The notes under the pieces are model-generated. The model made no database searches, was not told the origin of the DNA, and saw only the letters and a program-made list of their open reading frames with translations. A program made the position numbers and the translations under genes. DNA of 64,000 nucleotides from Youxingia wuxianensis (GTDB taxonomy: Bacteria > Bacillota > Clostridia > Oscillospirales > Ruminococcaceae), in contig NZ_JACRTD010000001.1 in NCBI RefSeq assembly GCF_014385085.1, positions 382,318-446,317 of the forward strand. The letters run 5' to 3'. Positions 27,133-36,285 of the stretch are shown here, piece after piece. Position 1 is the first letter of the stretch. Every line of letters starts with the position of its first letter.

Positions 27133-29224
27133 CTTTTTCCTTCGCTTTTACTGGCCGGCTGTAATCACAGCCCTCTTTCAAACAGTGGATAACCGCTCCC
27201 CTGCCGGTTTTCTGGAATAAGGTTGCTCCGCATTTCGGACACAGTTCTGTCAGCGGTTTATCCCAGGTCATAAACTGGCAGGTAGGATTATGCTCGCAGC
27301 CGTAATACCCTTTGCCGTTTTTCGATTTTTTAGCAAGTACTTTTCCGCCGCATACGGGACAAAGACCGCCGGTTTCTTTGACAATCTTTTTGGTATTGCG
27401 GCATTCAGGAAAACCTGGGCAGGCAAGAAATTTTCCAAAACGGCCGGTTTTAATCACCATATTACGTCCGCATAATTCACAGACAACATCAGTCTCCTCA
27501 TCAGGTACCTTCACACGAGTGCCGTCCATATTTTTTTCCGCTTGCTCCAGCGTTTTGGAGAAATCGTCATAAAAATCTTCCAGCATCTTCTGCCAATCGA
27601 CAGTACCTTCCTCCACTTTATCCAAGTTCTGTTCCATATTGGCTGTAAATGCTACATCCACAATCTTGGCGAACTGCTCTTCCATTAATTTGGTAGTTAC
27701 TTCCCCTAAGGCGGTAGGCTTCAGCGCCTTGCCTTCCCGTTCAACATATCCTCTGGCCAGGATAGTGGTGATGGTAGGGGCATAAGTGGAAGGACGCCCG
27801 ATTCCGTTTTCTTCCAGTGTCTTAATCAGGGAAGCTTCCGTATATCTCGCCGGCGGCTGCGTAAAGTGCTGGTTAGGCACCAACTCTTTTAAATTCAGCT
27901 TATCGCCTGCAGAGATAGGCGGCAGGGCGCCGGAGGCCTCTTCTTCCGTCTCTTTACTCTCCTCATAAAGCACAGTAAAGCCATCAAACTTTACAGTAAA
28001 GCCGGAAGCCTTAAAATCATATTCTCCGGCAGTAATAGTAGCCGCTACCGTATCCAGCAAGGCGTTGGCCATCTGACTGGCGATAAATCGCTCCCAAATC
28101 AGTTTATACAGTTTATACTGCTCGGAAGATAAACTTCCTTTGACCCTGTCCGGGGTAAGGGACGAGTCGGAAGGACGGATCGCCTCATGGGCGTCCTGTG
28201 CATTATTTTTACTTTTATATACCCGGCGGGTACTGGGAAGGTATTCTTTTCCATATTTCTGTGTAATATATTCCGCCGCTTTACTGGCCGCCTCGTCAGA
28301 AATACGCAGGGAATCGGTTCTCATATAGGTAATAAGCCCGGTAGTACCGATTTCCTCCACATCCACCCCTTCATATAGTTCCTGGGCGATTTTCATAGTC
28401 CGCCGGGATTGATAACCAAGCCGGCGGGAAGCTTCCTGCTGCAAGGTGGAGGTAATAAACGGAGGCGCCGGGGATTTTTTGCGTACGCCGGTTTTAACAT
28501 TGGTGACAAGATATTCACAGCCATCCAGTTGTTTTAAGATTGCGTGCGCTTCCTCTTCGCTGGAAATCTCAACTTTTTTTCCATTTTTAGAGGCAAGTTT
28601 CGCACTGATTGGTTTTTTCCCATGACCTTTTGCCGTAAGTTTTGCATCAATACTCCAGTACTCCTGCTGGACAAAAGCGCGGATCTCTTCCTCCCTATCT
28701 AAAATCAGCCGTACAGTTACCGACTGAACGCGCCCCGCTGATAGCCCCTTTCTTATCTTCCTCCAAAGGAACGGGCTGATTTTGTAACCTACAATCCGGT
28801 CTAAAATACGCCGCGCCTGTTGAGCGTCCACCAATTTCAAATCAATGCTGCGCGGATGCTCCATTCCGTATTTTACGCCGGACTTGGTAATTTCATTAAA
28901 AGTAACTCGATTATCATCAATTAAATCTACCCCCAGCAACTGCGCCAGATGCCAGGAAATCGCTTCCCCTTCCCGGTCCGGGTCGGTTGCCAGATAGATA
29001 GAATCCGCTTTTTTCGCATGTTTTTTCAGCTCTTTGATCAGGTCTTCTTTTCCTTTGATATCCACATACTGCGGCACAAAATGATTTTCTATATCAACGC
29101 CGAGCTTGCTTTTTGGCAGATCGCGCACATGCCCCATAGATGCCACTACTTCAAAATCTTTGCCAAGATACTTTTGGATCGTTTTCGCCTTTGCAGGCGA
29201 TTCAACGATGACAAGGTTGGACAT
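27125..29224 (-). CDS. topA: DNA topoisomerase I
   Basis: 699 residues, type IA. TOPRIM start VESPAKAKTIQKYLG (7-21) and LATDPDREGEAISWHL; the active tyrosine is in GLITYMRTDSLR. The C-terminal part has zinc ribbons: C-x2-C pairs CELCGR, CPGFPEC, CPVCGG, CEHNPTC, and a final CPKCG. It relaxes negative supercoils. It comes after dprA, as usual. Confidence 0.97.
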   Translation of the reverse strand: MSNLVIVESPAKAKTIQKYLGKDFEVVASMGHVRDLPKSKLGVDIENHFVPQYVDIKGKEDLIKELKKHAKKADSIYLATDPDREGEAISWHLAQLLGVDLIDDNRVTFNEITKSGVKYGMEHPRSIDLKLVDAQQARRILDRIVGYKISPFLWRKIRKGLSAGRVQSVTVRLILDREEEIRAFVQQEYWSIDAKLTAKGHGKKPISAKLASKNGKKVEISSEEEAHAILKQLDGCEYLVTNVKTGVRKKSPAPPFITSTLQQEASRRLGYQSRRTMKIAQELYEGVDVEEIGTTGLITYMRTDSLRISDEAASKAAEYITQKYGKEYLPSTRRVYKSKNNAQDAHEAIRPSDSSLTPDRVKGSLSSEQYKLYKLIWERFIASQMANALLDTVAATITAGEYDFKASGFTVKFDGFTVLYEESKETEEEASGALPPISAGDKLNLKELVPNQHFTQPPARYTEASLIKTLEENGIGRPSTYAPTITTILARGYVEREGKALKPTALGEVTTKLMEEQFAKIVDVAFTANMEQNLDKVEEGTVDWQKMLEDFYDDFSKTLEQAEKNMDGTRVKVPDEETDVVCELCGRNMVIKTGRFGKFLACPGFPECRNTKKIVKETGGLCPVCGGKVLAKKSKNGKGYYGCEHNPTCQFMTWDKPLTELCPKCGATLFQKTGRGAVIHCLKEGCDYSRPVKAKEKDE

Positions 29225-29271
29225 TTAATCAATCCTTTCATGGAATGAATTTTATCATAACATTTAAAATG

Positions 29272-30519
29272 TCAGTTTCTCTCTTTTATTATGTACCGTT
29301 TTCCAGGCAAAACATCCGCCAGTCCTACAAGTTCCAGTTCTGTCATAGCGGACATTACTTCCATCGCTTCTAATCCGCCGCGTTGAGAAATCATATCACA
29401 ATCCATGGGATCATAACTTAACATTCTGTAAATCTTTTTCCCAATTTCACTGATATTCTGTCGGTCAAGCTCTTCCTGTGAAAGTCTGTGTATCATTTTT
29501 TCACCTGGATTGTCCTGAGCTACCATAGGAAGAGGCTCCCCTTCTCTTCTCCCGGCAAAATCAACCGGCTGTCTATTCAGCTTGGCGTTGGCTTCCTTGA
29601 TTTTCCCAACCACCTGTGTTTTATCGATTGTGGGAGGAAAACAGTTAATATATTCTTCTAAAATACTGTAGACATTCAGCACAATCTTCGCCCGATCCTT
29701 AATCAGCCGGTTACATCCGGCCATAGTTGGATCGAACATATCGCCGGGAACAGCAAATACATCCCGGTCCTGTTCAAAAGCATAACGCGCAGTAATTAAA
29801 GCGCCGCTGGTAAGGGACGCTTGGGCGACGACCACTCCGGAAGAAATTCCGGAAAGAAGTCGGTTTCGAATACTAAAATTATATTTATGCGCCTGCTCTC
29901 CAAAAGGAAATTCAGAGATTAGCGCCCCGCCGTTTTCAAGCATTTTACGTTTTAACTCATCGCTGCCCGCAGGATAACGATAATCCAATCCGCAGGCGCA
30001 GAAACCGATAGTTTTTCCACCAGCCAGCAGTGCGCCTTCATGAGCGGCGGTATCCACTCCTTTAGCAAGTCCGCTGACTACCGTACATCCGGCGGCCGCC
30101 AGATCAAAGGATAACTTTCTCGCGGCAGTGATACCATAATCGCTGGCTTTTCTTTCTCTGGCGCCTACGATTGTGATCAGCAGCCGGTCATCCAGATCGG
30201 AAATATCGCCTAGGGTATATAATACGCAGGGACGGCTGGCAATGTTAGCCAAATTGCGCGGATATTGTGAATCCCGCGGCGTGATTACCTGGCAGCCCAT
30301 TTTCCGTGCTAATTCCAAATTTATCTCGGCATTTTTTAAGGTGGTGTTCTTTATCTTGTCGGCTTCTTTGGGAGTGAACAGTCCGCTCCCTGTTAGTTGG
30401 TCCCGAGAAAGTTCATAAACTACTTTGGGCGACTGGAAGAGTTCAACAGCCTTGTCCGCTTTTATATTTCCAATGCCCACAGCCTCCTGCAGCCAAATCC
30501 AATATAACGCGTCTGACAT
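29272..30519 (-). CDS. dprA: DNA-processing protein DprA
   Basis: 415 residues. Loads RecA on incoming single-stranded DNA during transformation. N-terminal helix-hairpin-helix/SAM-like region (1-70), Rossmann domain with IVGARERKASDYG, VVSGLAKGVDTAAHEGAL and CGLDYRYPAGSDEL, and a C-terminal DprA winged helix (about 355-415, ISQRGGLEAMEVMSAMTELELVG). No competence pilus genes are in the window. Confidence 0.96.
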   Translation of the reverse strand: MSDALYWIWLQEAVGIGNIKADKAVELFQSPKVVYELSRDQLTGSGLFTPKEADKIKNTTLKNAEINLELARKMGCQVITPRDSQYPRNLANIASRPCVLYTLGDISDLDDRLLITIVGARERKASDYGITAARKLSFDLAAAGCTVVSGLAKGVDTAAHEGALLAGGKTIGFCACGLDYRYPAGSDELKRKMLENGGALISEFPFGEQAHKYNFSIRNRLLSGISSGVVVAQASLTSGALITARYAFEQDRDVFAVPGDMFDPTMAGCNRLIKDRAKIVLNVYSILEEYINCFPPTIDKTQVVGKIKEANAKLNRQPVDFAGRREGEPLPMVAQDNPGEKMIHRLSQEELDRQNISEIGKKIYRMLSYDPMDCDMISQRGGLEAMEVMSAMTELELVGLADVLPGKRYIIKERN

Positions 30520-30541
30520 CCTGTTTTCCTCCCCATATCTA

Positions 30542-31339
30542 TTATTTTGTCATTTCCCACATAATGATTCCCGCCGCCATCGCCGCATTGAGAGATTCGC
30601 TGTCCGGCCTCATTGGGATAATAAGCGCACGGCTGCATTCCGCAAGAACATCCCCGCGGATTCCATTGCCTTCGTTTCCGATGACAACCGCGCATCCGCT
30701 CCCAAGGCAGACATCCTTTAAGGATACCGCATCATCCGTTAATGCGGCGGCATACACTGTGATGCCCGCATTTTTTAGCCGAGAGATCAGCTGCCGAAGA
30801 TCCAGGCTTACCGTCACCGGCAGTTTAAATACGCCTCCCATGGTACAGCGCAGTACCTTTGGACTGTAAATATCCGGACAATCGCTGGAAAGAAAAATAC
30901 CGTCTATCCCCAAAGCCGCCGCTGTACGCAGGATGGTTCCGATATTGCCCGGGTCCTGCAAAGAAGAGAGCAGAAGATAACGGCCGTTATCGTTTATTTT
31001 AACATCTTGCCGTTCCTTGTCAAGCATATGAAAAATTCCGAATACGCCCTGGGGGGTAACTGTTTGAGTCATTTTCTGTGAAACACTATCAGAAATTTCA
31101 TAAATATTCTGCGCAGAAAGAAAAATTTCTTCTAATTCCTGCGAATACTTTTCCGCTGCGCTTTTTGTCACAAAAAGCGTTGCGGGAACGCATCCAGCGT
31201 CATACGCTTCCCGGGTAAGCTTGCAGCCTTCGGTGACAAACTGTCCCTGAGCCGCCCGTTCTTTACGGGAACTGGCAAGCTGAATATAATTTTTCACCTG
31301 GGAGTTGTCCCGGGAAGTAATCGTTTGCATGTATGTCAC
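30542..31339 (-). CDS. SpoU/TrmH family RNA methyltransferase
   Basis: 265 residues. Substrate-binding N-terminal domain (about 5-90), then the SPOUT knot with LLLSSLQDPGNIGTILRTAAALGIDG, LPVTVSLDLRQL, VVIGNEGNGIRGDVL and IIPMRPDSESLNAAMAAGI. Probably 2'-O-methylates 23S rRNA or tRNA; exact target not known. The GTG at 31339 has GGAGG 7 bases upstream and is preferred; the ATG at 31330 is too far from it. Sits after rplT on the same strand, a common arrangement. Confidence 0.9.
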   Translation of the reverse strand: MTYMQTITSRDNSQVKNYIQLASSRKERAAQGQFVTEGCKLTREAYDAGCVPATLFVTKSAAEKYSQELEEIFLSAQNIYEISDSVSQKMTQTVTPQGVFGIFHMLDKERQDVKINDNGRYLLLSSLQDPGNIGTILRTAAALGIDGIFLSSDCPDIYSPKVLRCTMGGVFKLPVTVSLDLRQLISRLKNAGITVYAAALTDDAVSLKDVCLGSGCAVVIGNEGNGIRGDVLAECSRALIIPMRPDSESLNAAMAAGIIMWEMTK

Positions 31340-31417
31340 CTGTCCGCCTCCTTTGCCGTTGGCCAGTTTAATCAAAATACGCCCATCGTCATAGACGAGG
31401 GCGTATTCACAACAGTA

Positions 31418-31771
31418 TTAGAGAGCAGCTTTTGCTTTCTCAACAAGGGCAGTAAATGCCGCGGGATCATTGATCGCGATTTCAGAAAGCATTTTTCTGT
31501 TCAGCTGAATTCCCGCTTTGGTTACGCCATTCATAAAAGTGCTGTAGTTGACACCATTCATACGGCAAGCAGCAGAAATTCTGGTGATCCACAGACGGCG
31601 GAAATTACGTTTTTTCTGTTTTCTTCCGATGAACGCGTAATTCCCGGATTTCATTACCTGCTGTTTGGCCATTTTAAAGAGCTTGCTTTTCGCTCCAAAA
31701 TACCCTTTTGCAACTTTTAAAACTTTTTTTCTTCTTTTGCGAGTCATCATTGCGCCTTTAACTCGAGCCAT
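31418..31771 (-). CDS. rplT: 50S ribosomal protein bL20
   Basis: 117 residues beginning [21 protein letters not shown], then [37 protein letters not shown] and a helical C-terminus. bL20 also acts as autogenous repressor of this operon in Firmicutes by binding the leader. Third gene of infC-rpmI-rplT. Confidence 0.98.
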   Translation of the reverse strand: MARVKGAMMTRKRRKKVLKVAKGYFGAKSKLFKMAKQQVMKSGNYAFIGRKQKKRNFRRLWITRISAACRMNGVNYSTFMNGVTKAGIQLNRKMLSEIAINDPAAFTALVEKAKAAL

Positions 31772-31799
31772 ATCTATTTACCTCCGTTACGTTAAGCTA

Positions 31800-31997
31800 T
31801 TATTTGTAGGGGATGAGCAGCTTCAGCTGTGCTACATTGGACTTATCCGCGAAGCCGGCTTTACGAAGACGTCTTTTCAGCTTACGGCTCTTTTTGTTAA
31901 GGATATGAGACTTATAAGCGTGTGCGCGCTTGATTTTACCGTTTTTAGATACTTTGAAACGTTTTTTCGCCCCGGAATGGGTTTTTAATTTAGGCAT
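31800..31997 (-). CDS. rpmI: 50S ribosomal protein bL35
   Basis: 65 residues, starts [21 protein letters not shown] and contains the [14 protein letters not shown] motif. The start overlaps the infC 3' end by 8 bases, so translation is coupled. Confidence 0.98.
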   Translation of the reverse strand: MPKLKTHSGAKKRFKVSKNGKIKRAHAYKSHILNKKSRKLKRRLRKAGFADKSNVAQLKLLIPYK

Positions 31998-32535
31998 TCT
32001 TGTTTCCTCCCTTTGTATTGACTGCCGGCTTAGATGAGATGAACATTACCATGCTGCGGCCTTCCATCTTCGGCTGTTTTTCTACATTGCCATACTCAGC
32101 GACATACTCAATAAACCGCTGCATAATGTTATCGCCAAGCTCTGGATGCGCCATTTCACGGCCCCTGAAACGCAAAGAAACTTTTACCTTGTCCCCGCCT
32201 TCAAGAAATTTGATCGCACGGTTCGCTTTAGTTTCAAAATCATGAGTATCAATATTAAGAGAAAGTCGAATTTCCTTAATCTCAATGACCTTCTGATTTT
32301 TTTTCGCTTCTTTTTCACGTTTTGCCTGTTCAAACTTAAACTTGCCATAATCCATGATCTTACAAACAGGCGGTACCGCCTGAGGAGCAATCTTCACAAG
32401 ATCAAGGTTCTTTTCCAGTGCAATCCTCTGAGCGTCAGCAAGCGAAACAATCCCCAGCTGGGCTCCGTCCAAATCTACCAGTCTAACTTCCTTGTCCCTA
32501 ATCTCCTCATTAATGAGCAAATCCTTAGTGCTAAT
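31990..32535 (-). CDS. infC: translation initiation factor IF-3
   Basis: 181 residues when started at the ATT codon at 32535. GGAGGTG lies 6 bases before that ATT, and the protein then begins with the standard [13 protein letters not shown], as in other Clostridia. The ATGs further upstream (such as 32549) sit at or upstream of the ribosome binding site and would make a non-homologous extension. Domains: N-terminal ([13 protein letters not shown]), linker and C-terminal ([30 protein letters not shown]). A rare start lets IF-3 control its own synthesis by start-codon discrimination. Confidence 0.93.
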   Translation of the reverse strand: MSTKDLLINEEIRDKEVRLVDLDGAQLGIVSLADAQRIALEKNLDLVKIAPQAVPPVCKIMDYGKFKFEQAKREKEAKKNQKVIEIKEIRLSLNIDTHDFETKANRAIKFLEGGDKVKVSLRFRGREMAHPELGDNIMQRFIEYVAEYGNVEKQPKMEGRSMVMFISSKPAVNTKGGNKNA

Positions 32536-32568
32536 GCGAAACACCTCCATCGCCTTTTTCATAAATTT

Positions 32569-32606
32569 TGATAAAAACAAAAGCGCGGACAGATTCTGCC
32601 CACGCT
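32569..32606 (-). terminator. infC leader terminator (attenuator)
   Basis: Minus-strand stem of 11 pairs (AGCGTGGGCAG with CTGTCCGCGCT, including G-U pairs) and a T-rich tail (CTTTTGTTTTTATC). It lies in the approximately 170-base leader between the infC promoter and its start, and is the expected L20-responsive attenuator of infC-rpmI-rplT leaders in Firmicutes. The L20-binding structure itself was not folded. Confidence 0.75.
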
Positions 32607-32711
32607 CATCAATTACATACGAATCCCTATTCGGGAGACTACATGATATTGACCAACCGTCCATTGACGGCGAGGTGAGAACAGAAACTGCTCTACTTTG
32701 TTTACTAAATG

Positions 32712-32740
32712 ATCATATCACACATTCTACCCTGTGTCAA
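32712..32740 (-). promoter_or_regulatory. promoter of infC-rpmI-rplT
   Basis: TTGACA (32735-32740), 17 bases, TATGAT (32712-32717), minus strand. The -35 box contains the TGA stop codon of addA. Confidence 0.9.
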
Positions 32741-35700
32741 TAACTATTATCCAATTTTATCTCTTTTGAAAGGGCAAATGAGTAGATAACGCACTCCTTT
32801 ACCGGAACGCCTAAACTTTTGGAAAGGATCTGGCGATATAGCATTAGCTGAACCGTATACCGGTCCAGCAGCTCCTGGGGATCTTTTACATAATCTGTCT
32901 TGTAATCCACAATCACCGCTTGACCATCTTCTATAAATACACAGTCCGCTACCCCTTGGATGGCAGTTTTTCCTTCTCCACGGATAAAATCGGTATATTG
33001 CCCTAGGGTCTCTTCGCCAACCTCTGCCAAAAAGCGCAGTTCCCGATAGACCTTTGAAGAGGAGAATATCCGCTTGGCAAGATCGCTGCAGAAAAAGTCC
33101 TGTATCTTTTGTTCGTTAATCGCTTGGGCCTCTGGCGCAAGAAGATATCCTCTTTCCAATAGGCGAAGGATTTCCTGTTTGGGATGCTCAGCGGCCTTTT
33201 TATAATCTGCGAATTGCATAAATTTATGAAGCGCGTTTCCCCTTTGCGCCGGGGTCAGACCGCCGGTAAGCATGAACGCAGGCCTGCGGGAAAAACGATA
33301 ACTTTTTGCCATTTCCCCCTTAGCGATCTGGGAAACCGCCAGCTTAGTGGGAATTTGCGTTTGCTCCTTATAAGGATATTGATATTCTATCCGACGTTCT
33401 ATCTGCCTTAAAAGCGTTTTATCTGCCTCTACAGGAATTTCTTCTGCCGGCGGAGAAACAGCAAGAACGTCTTTTTCTTCTTTTATTTTAATAATATCTA
33501 AGCTGATTGGCGTCGCCGGGACAGGATCCGTCACACTTATTCCCAGTTCCTCCATCTTTGCGCAAAGCCCTTCATGGTGTACTGCCGCCATCATAAGCCA
33601 ATCTAAATAGGAAACTGCGCTCCGTACCATATAAGGCGGCAGCCGGCCATTTTCCAGCCCAAAGGAGAAAGAAGCCAGCTTCTCCTGCGCTTTGTCCGTC
33701 AGGCCGGTAATAATCAGCCGCTCTTTCGCACGGGTCATGGCCACATATAGCACCCGAAGTTCTTCCGAAAGTATGGAACGATCCAGTTCCAGACGAAGCG
33801 CCTGCATAGGAACGGTGGTAAACTGCTTTAACAGTTCAAAATCCCGGCGCACACAGGCAAATCCCAATTTGCTGTGAAGAAGAGTATTTCCATTGAGATC
33901 TTCCTTATTAATCTTTTTTGCCGTATCGCAGAGAAATACCACCGGAAATTCCAATCCTTTGGAACGATGAATACTCATCACCCGCACTACATTGGCCTGT
34001 TCGGACAAGGTGGACGCTGGGGCGAGATCTCCGTCCCGTTCGATTACTTTATCAATAAAGCTGATAAACCCTGAAATTCCCCGGTAGCCGCCTGCATGAT
34101 AGTTGCAGGCGTATTGCACCAGCATCAGAAGGTTCGCCCGGCGGCTCTCCCCCATGCGCATAACCTGCACCTTGCCAATATAATCCGTCAAATCATAAAT
34201 TTTTCGGATCACCTCCTGTGCACTGGCATTGGACGAGAGCTGCCGCAGGTAGGTGAGCTGGGACAAAAACTCCGCCGCCTTTTTATTGCCTTCCTGAGCG
34301 CTTTTTATCACCGCCAGGTAAAGCGGCGTTTTTTTATTCGCCAGCCGGATCTTCGCCATATCGTCGGCGGTAAAATCGAACAGCACCGACATCATACAGG
34401 AAGCCAGGTCCACATCCAGCAGCGGATTGTCAATTACCCGCAGCAGAGCGATCACCGGAGCAATCTCCCGGGTAGAAAGATAGCTGCTTTTTGGTTCGGC
34501 CCAACCGTCTATTCCCTGGGAGGTCAGAGCATCCAGGTACACCTGTGCTTTTGAGGAAGGGGAACGCAGAAGAATACAGATATCCTTTGGCATTATCCTG
34601 CGAAGGTTTCCATCCTGTGAAACCATGCTTCCGCCGTCCAACAGCTCAGCGATCTGCCCTGCCACAAACTGAGCCTCCAAAGCCGTTTTATCCTTTTCCC
34701 CTTGATAATCTAAACTGTCCAAGAGCTTAATTTCACAGCCGGTAATTTCCTCTTGTGGATAAACGGCCTGCGCTACCAACTCTTCTTCCTTGGTATAATC
34801 CATTTCCCCTATCTTCTCGCTCATCAAAAGAGAAAAGAAAAAGTTAATAGCCCCTGTTACCTTTTCTGCGCTTCGGAAGTTTTTTCCCAGGGTAATCTTG
34901 GCAGGAAACGTCTTTGCGTCAAAAGCGGAGAAACGAGCCTTTTTCTCCATAAAAATCTCCGGCATCGCCTGCCGAAACCGGTAGATACTCTGCTTTACAT
35001 CCCCCACCATAAACAGGTTGTTCTCTCTTAGTGAGATGGCCTTAAAAATCATCTCCTGGGCTTCGTTTGTATCCTGAAACTCGTCAATAAGGATTTCATC
35101 GTAGCACTGTGAGACTGTCCTTGCCAGCGCCGTAGGCGCATAACCCGCCCCTGCCGGCGCCACTAACAGCCGAATGGAATAATGTTCCATATCGGGAAAA
35201 TCCATAATGTTTTTTTCCTGTTTGGTCTGGGTAAATAAGGTATCAAATTCTTTTACCATTTGAAATAGTATTTCAACCATGGGGCGCAGAAAAACCATAT
35301 CCTGGGAAAACTGAGCCGAAGTTGCGCAGAACTGCTTATCCCGCAGGCCATTTACAGTATCTTTTACCTTTTTACGCCTGCTGGTCACATCGCGCTTTTT
35401 CTGGTCGTTTTCATAACCCCGCAAAGAGCTCAGCGAATCAAAAACAAAAAGATTCAGCCGGCGGCAGATCTCATCCCACTTTCCCCCATCAAGCAGTTTT
35501 TTCAGTTCACACAGCTGGGAAAGATCGTGGGAAAAAGCGGAGTAATACGCCTTTTTCATGTCCTCGTCTTCCAGGATCATTTCTAAGGCGCTGTGTTCCA
35601 GCTGAATACAGTATTCTACCGCTTCCTCAGCATACTTTAAAATACATTGCCCCCAAATACTGCGGGCCACAGGAATTTCACTGTCGTAAAAATCCAGTTT

Positions 35701-36285
35701 TCTTTCCAGCCACTGATTATAAAAAGGATGGGAACGAACAAAATCATACAGAGAAAATAAAGTAGAAAAGACCTTTTTGTCGTCCCTGCCGGTGCTAAGA
35801 AGTTCTACTAGCTGGCCAAAGGAGCCGTCTTTGTCCCTTTCGTGAAACCGTTCGATTACCTGCGCCGCACAATCCCTGCGTAAAACTTCCAACTCCTTTT
35901 CGTCCCCTACCCGCAGACTGGAAGGAAGCCCTAGAAGGTGAAAATTGCTTTTGATGAGATCCATACAAAATGCATGGATCGTACTGATCTGCGCCCTTTC
36001 CAAAAGAAGCTGCTGGCGCCGCAGATGAGCGTTTTCCGGCTGTTGGGCAACCAAAGAAGAAATCCGGGCGGCGATACGCTGCTTCATCTCCAGAGCCGCT
36101 GCATTGGAAAAAGTAACAACCAACATTCGGTGTGCATCGATCGGATTTTCTTCGTCCAAAATTCTTCCGATCACCCGTTCCACCAACACGGCGGTTTTTC
36201 CGCTTCCCGCGGCGGCGCTGACCAAGACGGTGCCGCCTCTGGCAGTGATTGCGTCCATCTGCTGTGGGGTCCAGTTTTTATCCAT
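32737..36285 (-). CDS. addA: ATP-dependent helicase/nuclease subunit A (AddA)
   Basis: 1182 residues. UvrD-type helicase with C-terminal nuclease: Walker A SAAAGSGKTAVLVERV near 23-38, DEFQDTNEAQ Walker B, and the RecB-like nuclease motif VIVDYKTD near the end. With AddB it resects double-strand breaks and stops at Chi. The ATG at 36285 (MDKNWTPQQ) is chosen over the long upstream extension because it fits AddA and overlaps addB by 8 bases. Confidence 0.96.
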   Translation of the reverse strand: MDKNWTPQQMDAITARGGTVLVSAAAGSGKTAVLVERVIGRILDEENPIDAHRMLVVTFSNAAALEMKQRIAARISSLVAQQPENAHLRRQQLLLERAQISTIHAFCMDLIKSNFHLLGLPSSLRVGDEKELEVLRRDCAAQVIERFHERDKDGSFGQLVELLSTGRDDKKVFSTLFSLYDFVRSHPFYNQWLERKLDFYDSEIPVARSIWGQCILKYAEEAVEYCIQLEHSALEMILEDEDMKKAYYSAFSHDLSQLCELKKLLDGGKWDEICRRLNLFVFDSLSSLRGYENDQKKRDVTSRRKKVKDTVNGLRDKQFCATSAQFSQDMVFLRPMVEILFQMVKEFDTLFTQTKQEKNIMDFPDMEHYSIRLLVAPAGAGYAPTALARTVSQCYDEILIDEFQDTNEAQEMIFKAISLRENNLFMVGDVKQSIYRFRQAMPEIFMEKKARFSAFDAKTFPAKITLGKNFRSAEKVTGAINFFFSLLMSEKIGEMDYTKEEELVAQAVYPQEEITGCEIKLLDSLDYQGEKDKTALEAQFVAGQIAELLDGGSMVSQDGNLRRIMPKDICILLRSPSSKAQVYLDALTSQGIDGWAEPKSSYLSTREIAPVIALLRVIDNPLLDVDLASCMMSVLFDFTADDMAKIRLANKKTPLYLAVIKSAQEGNKKAAEFLSQLTYLRQLSSNASAQEVIRKIYDLTDYIGKVQVMRMGESRRANLLMLVQYACNYHAGGYRGISGFISFIDKVIERDGDLAPASTLSEQANVVRVMSIHRSKGLEFPVVFLCDTAKKINKEDLNGNTLLHSKLGFACVRRDFELLKQFTTVPMQALRLELDRSILSEELRVLYVAMTRAKERLIITGLTDKAQEKLASFSFGLENGRLPPYMVRSAVSYLDWLMMAAVHHEGLCAKMEELGISVTDPVPATPISLDIIKIKEEKDVLAVSPPAEEIPVEADKTLLRQIERRIEYQYPYKEQTQIPTKLAVSQIAKGEMAKSYRFSRRPAFMLTGGLTPAQRGNALHKFMQFADYKKAAEHPKQEILRLLERGYLLAPEAQAINEQKIQDFFCSDLAKRIFSSSKVYRELRFLAEVGEETLGQYTDFIRGEGKTAIQGVADCVFIEDGQAVIVDYKTDYVKDPQELLDRYTVQLMLYRQILSKSLGVPVKECVIYSFALSKEIKLDNSY

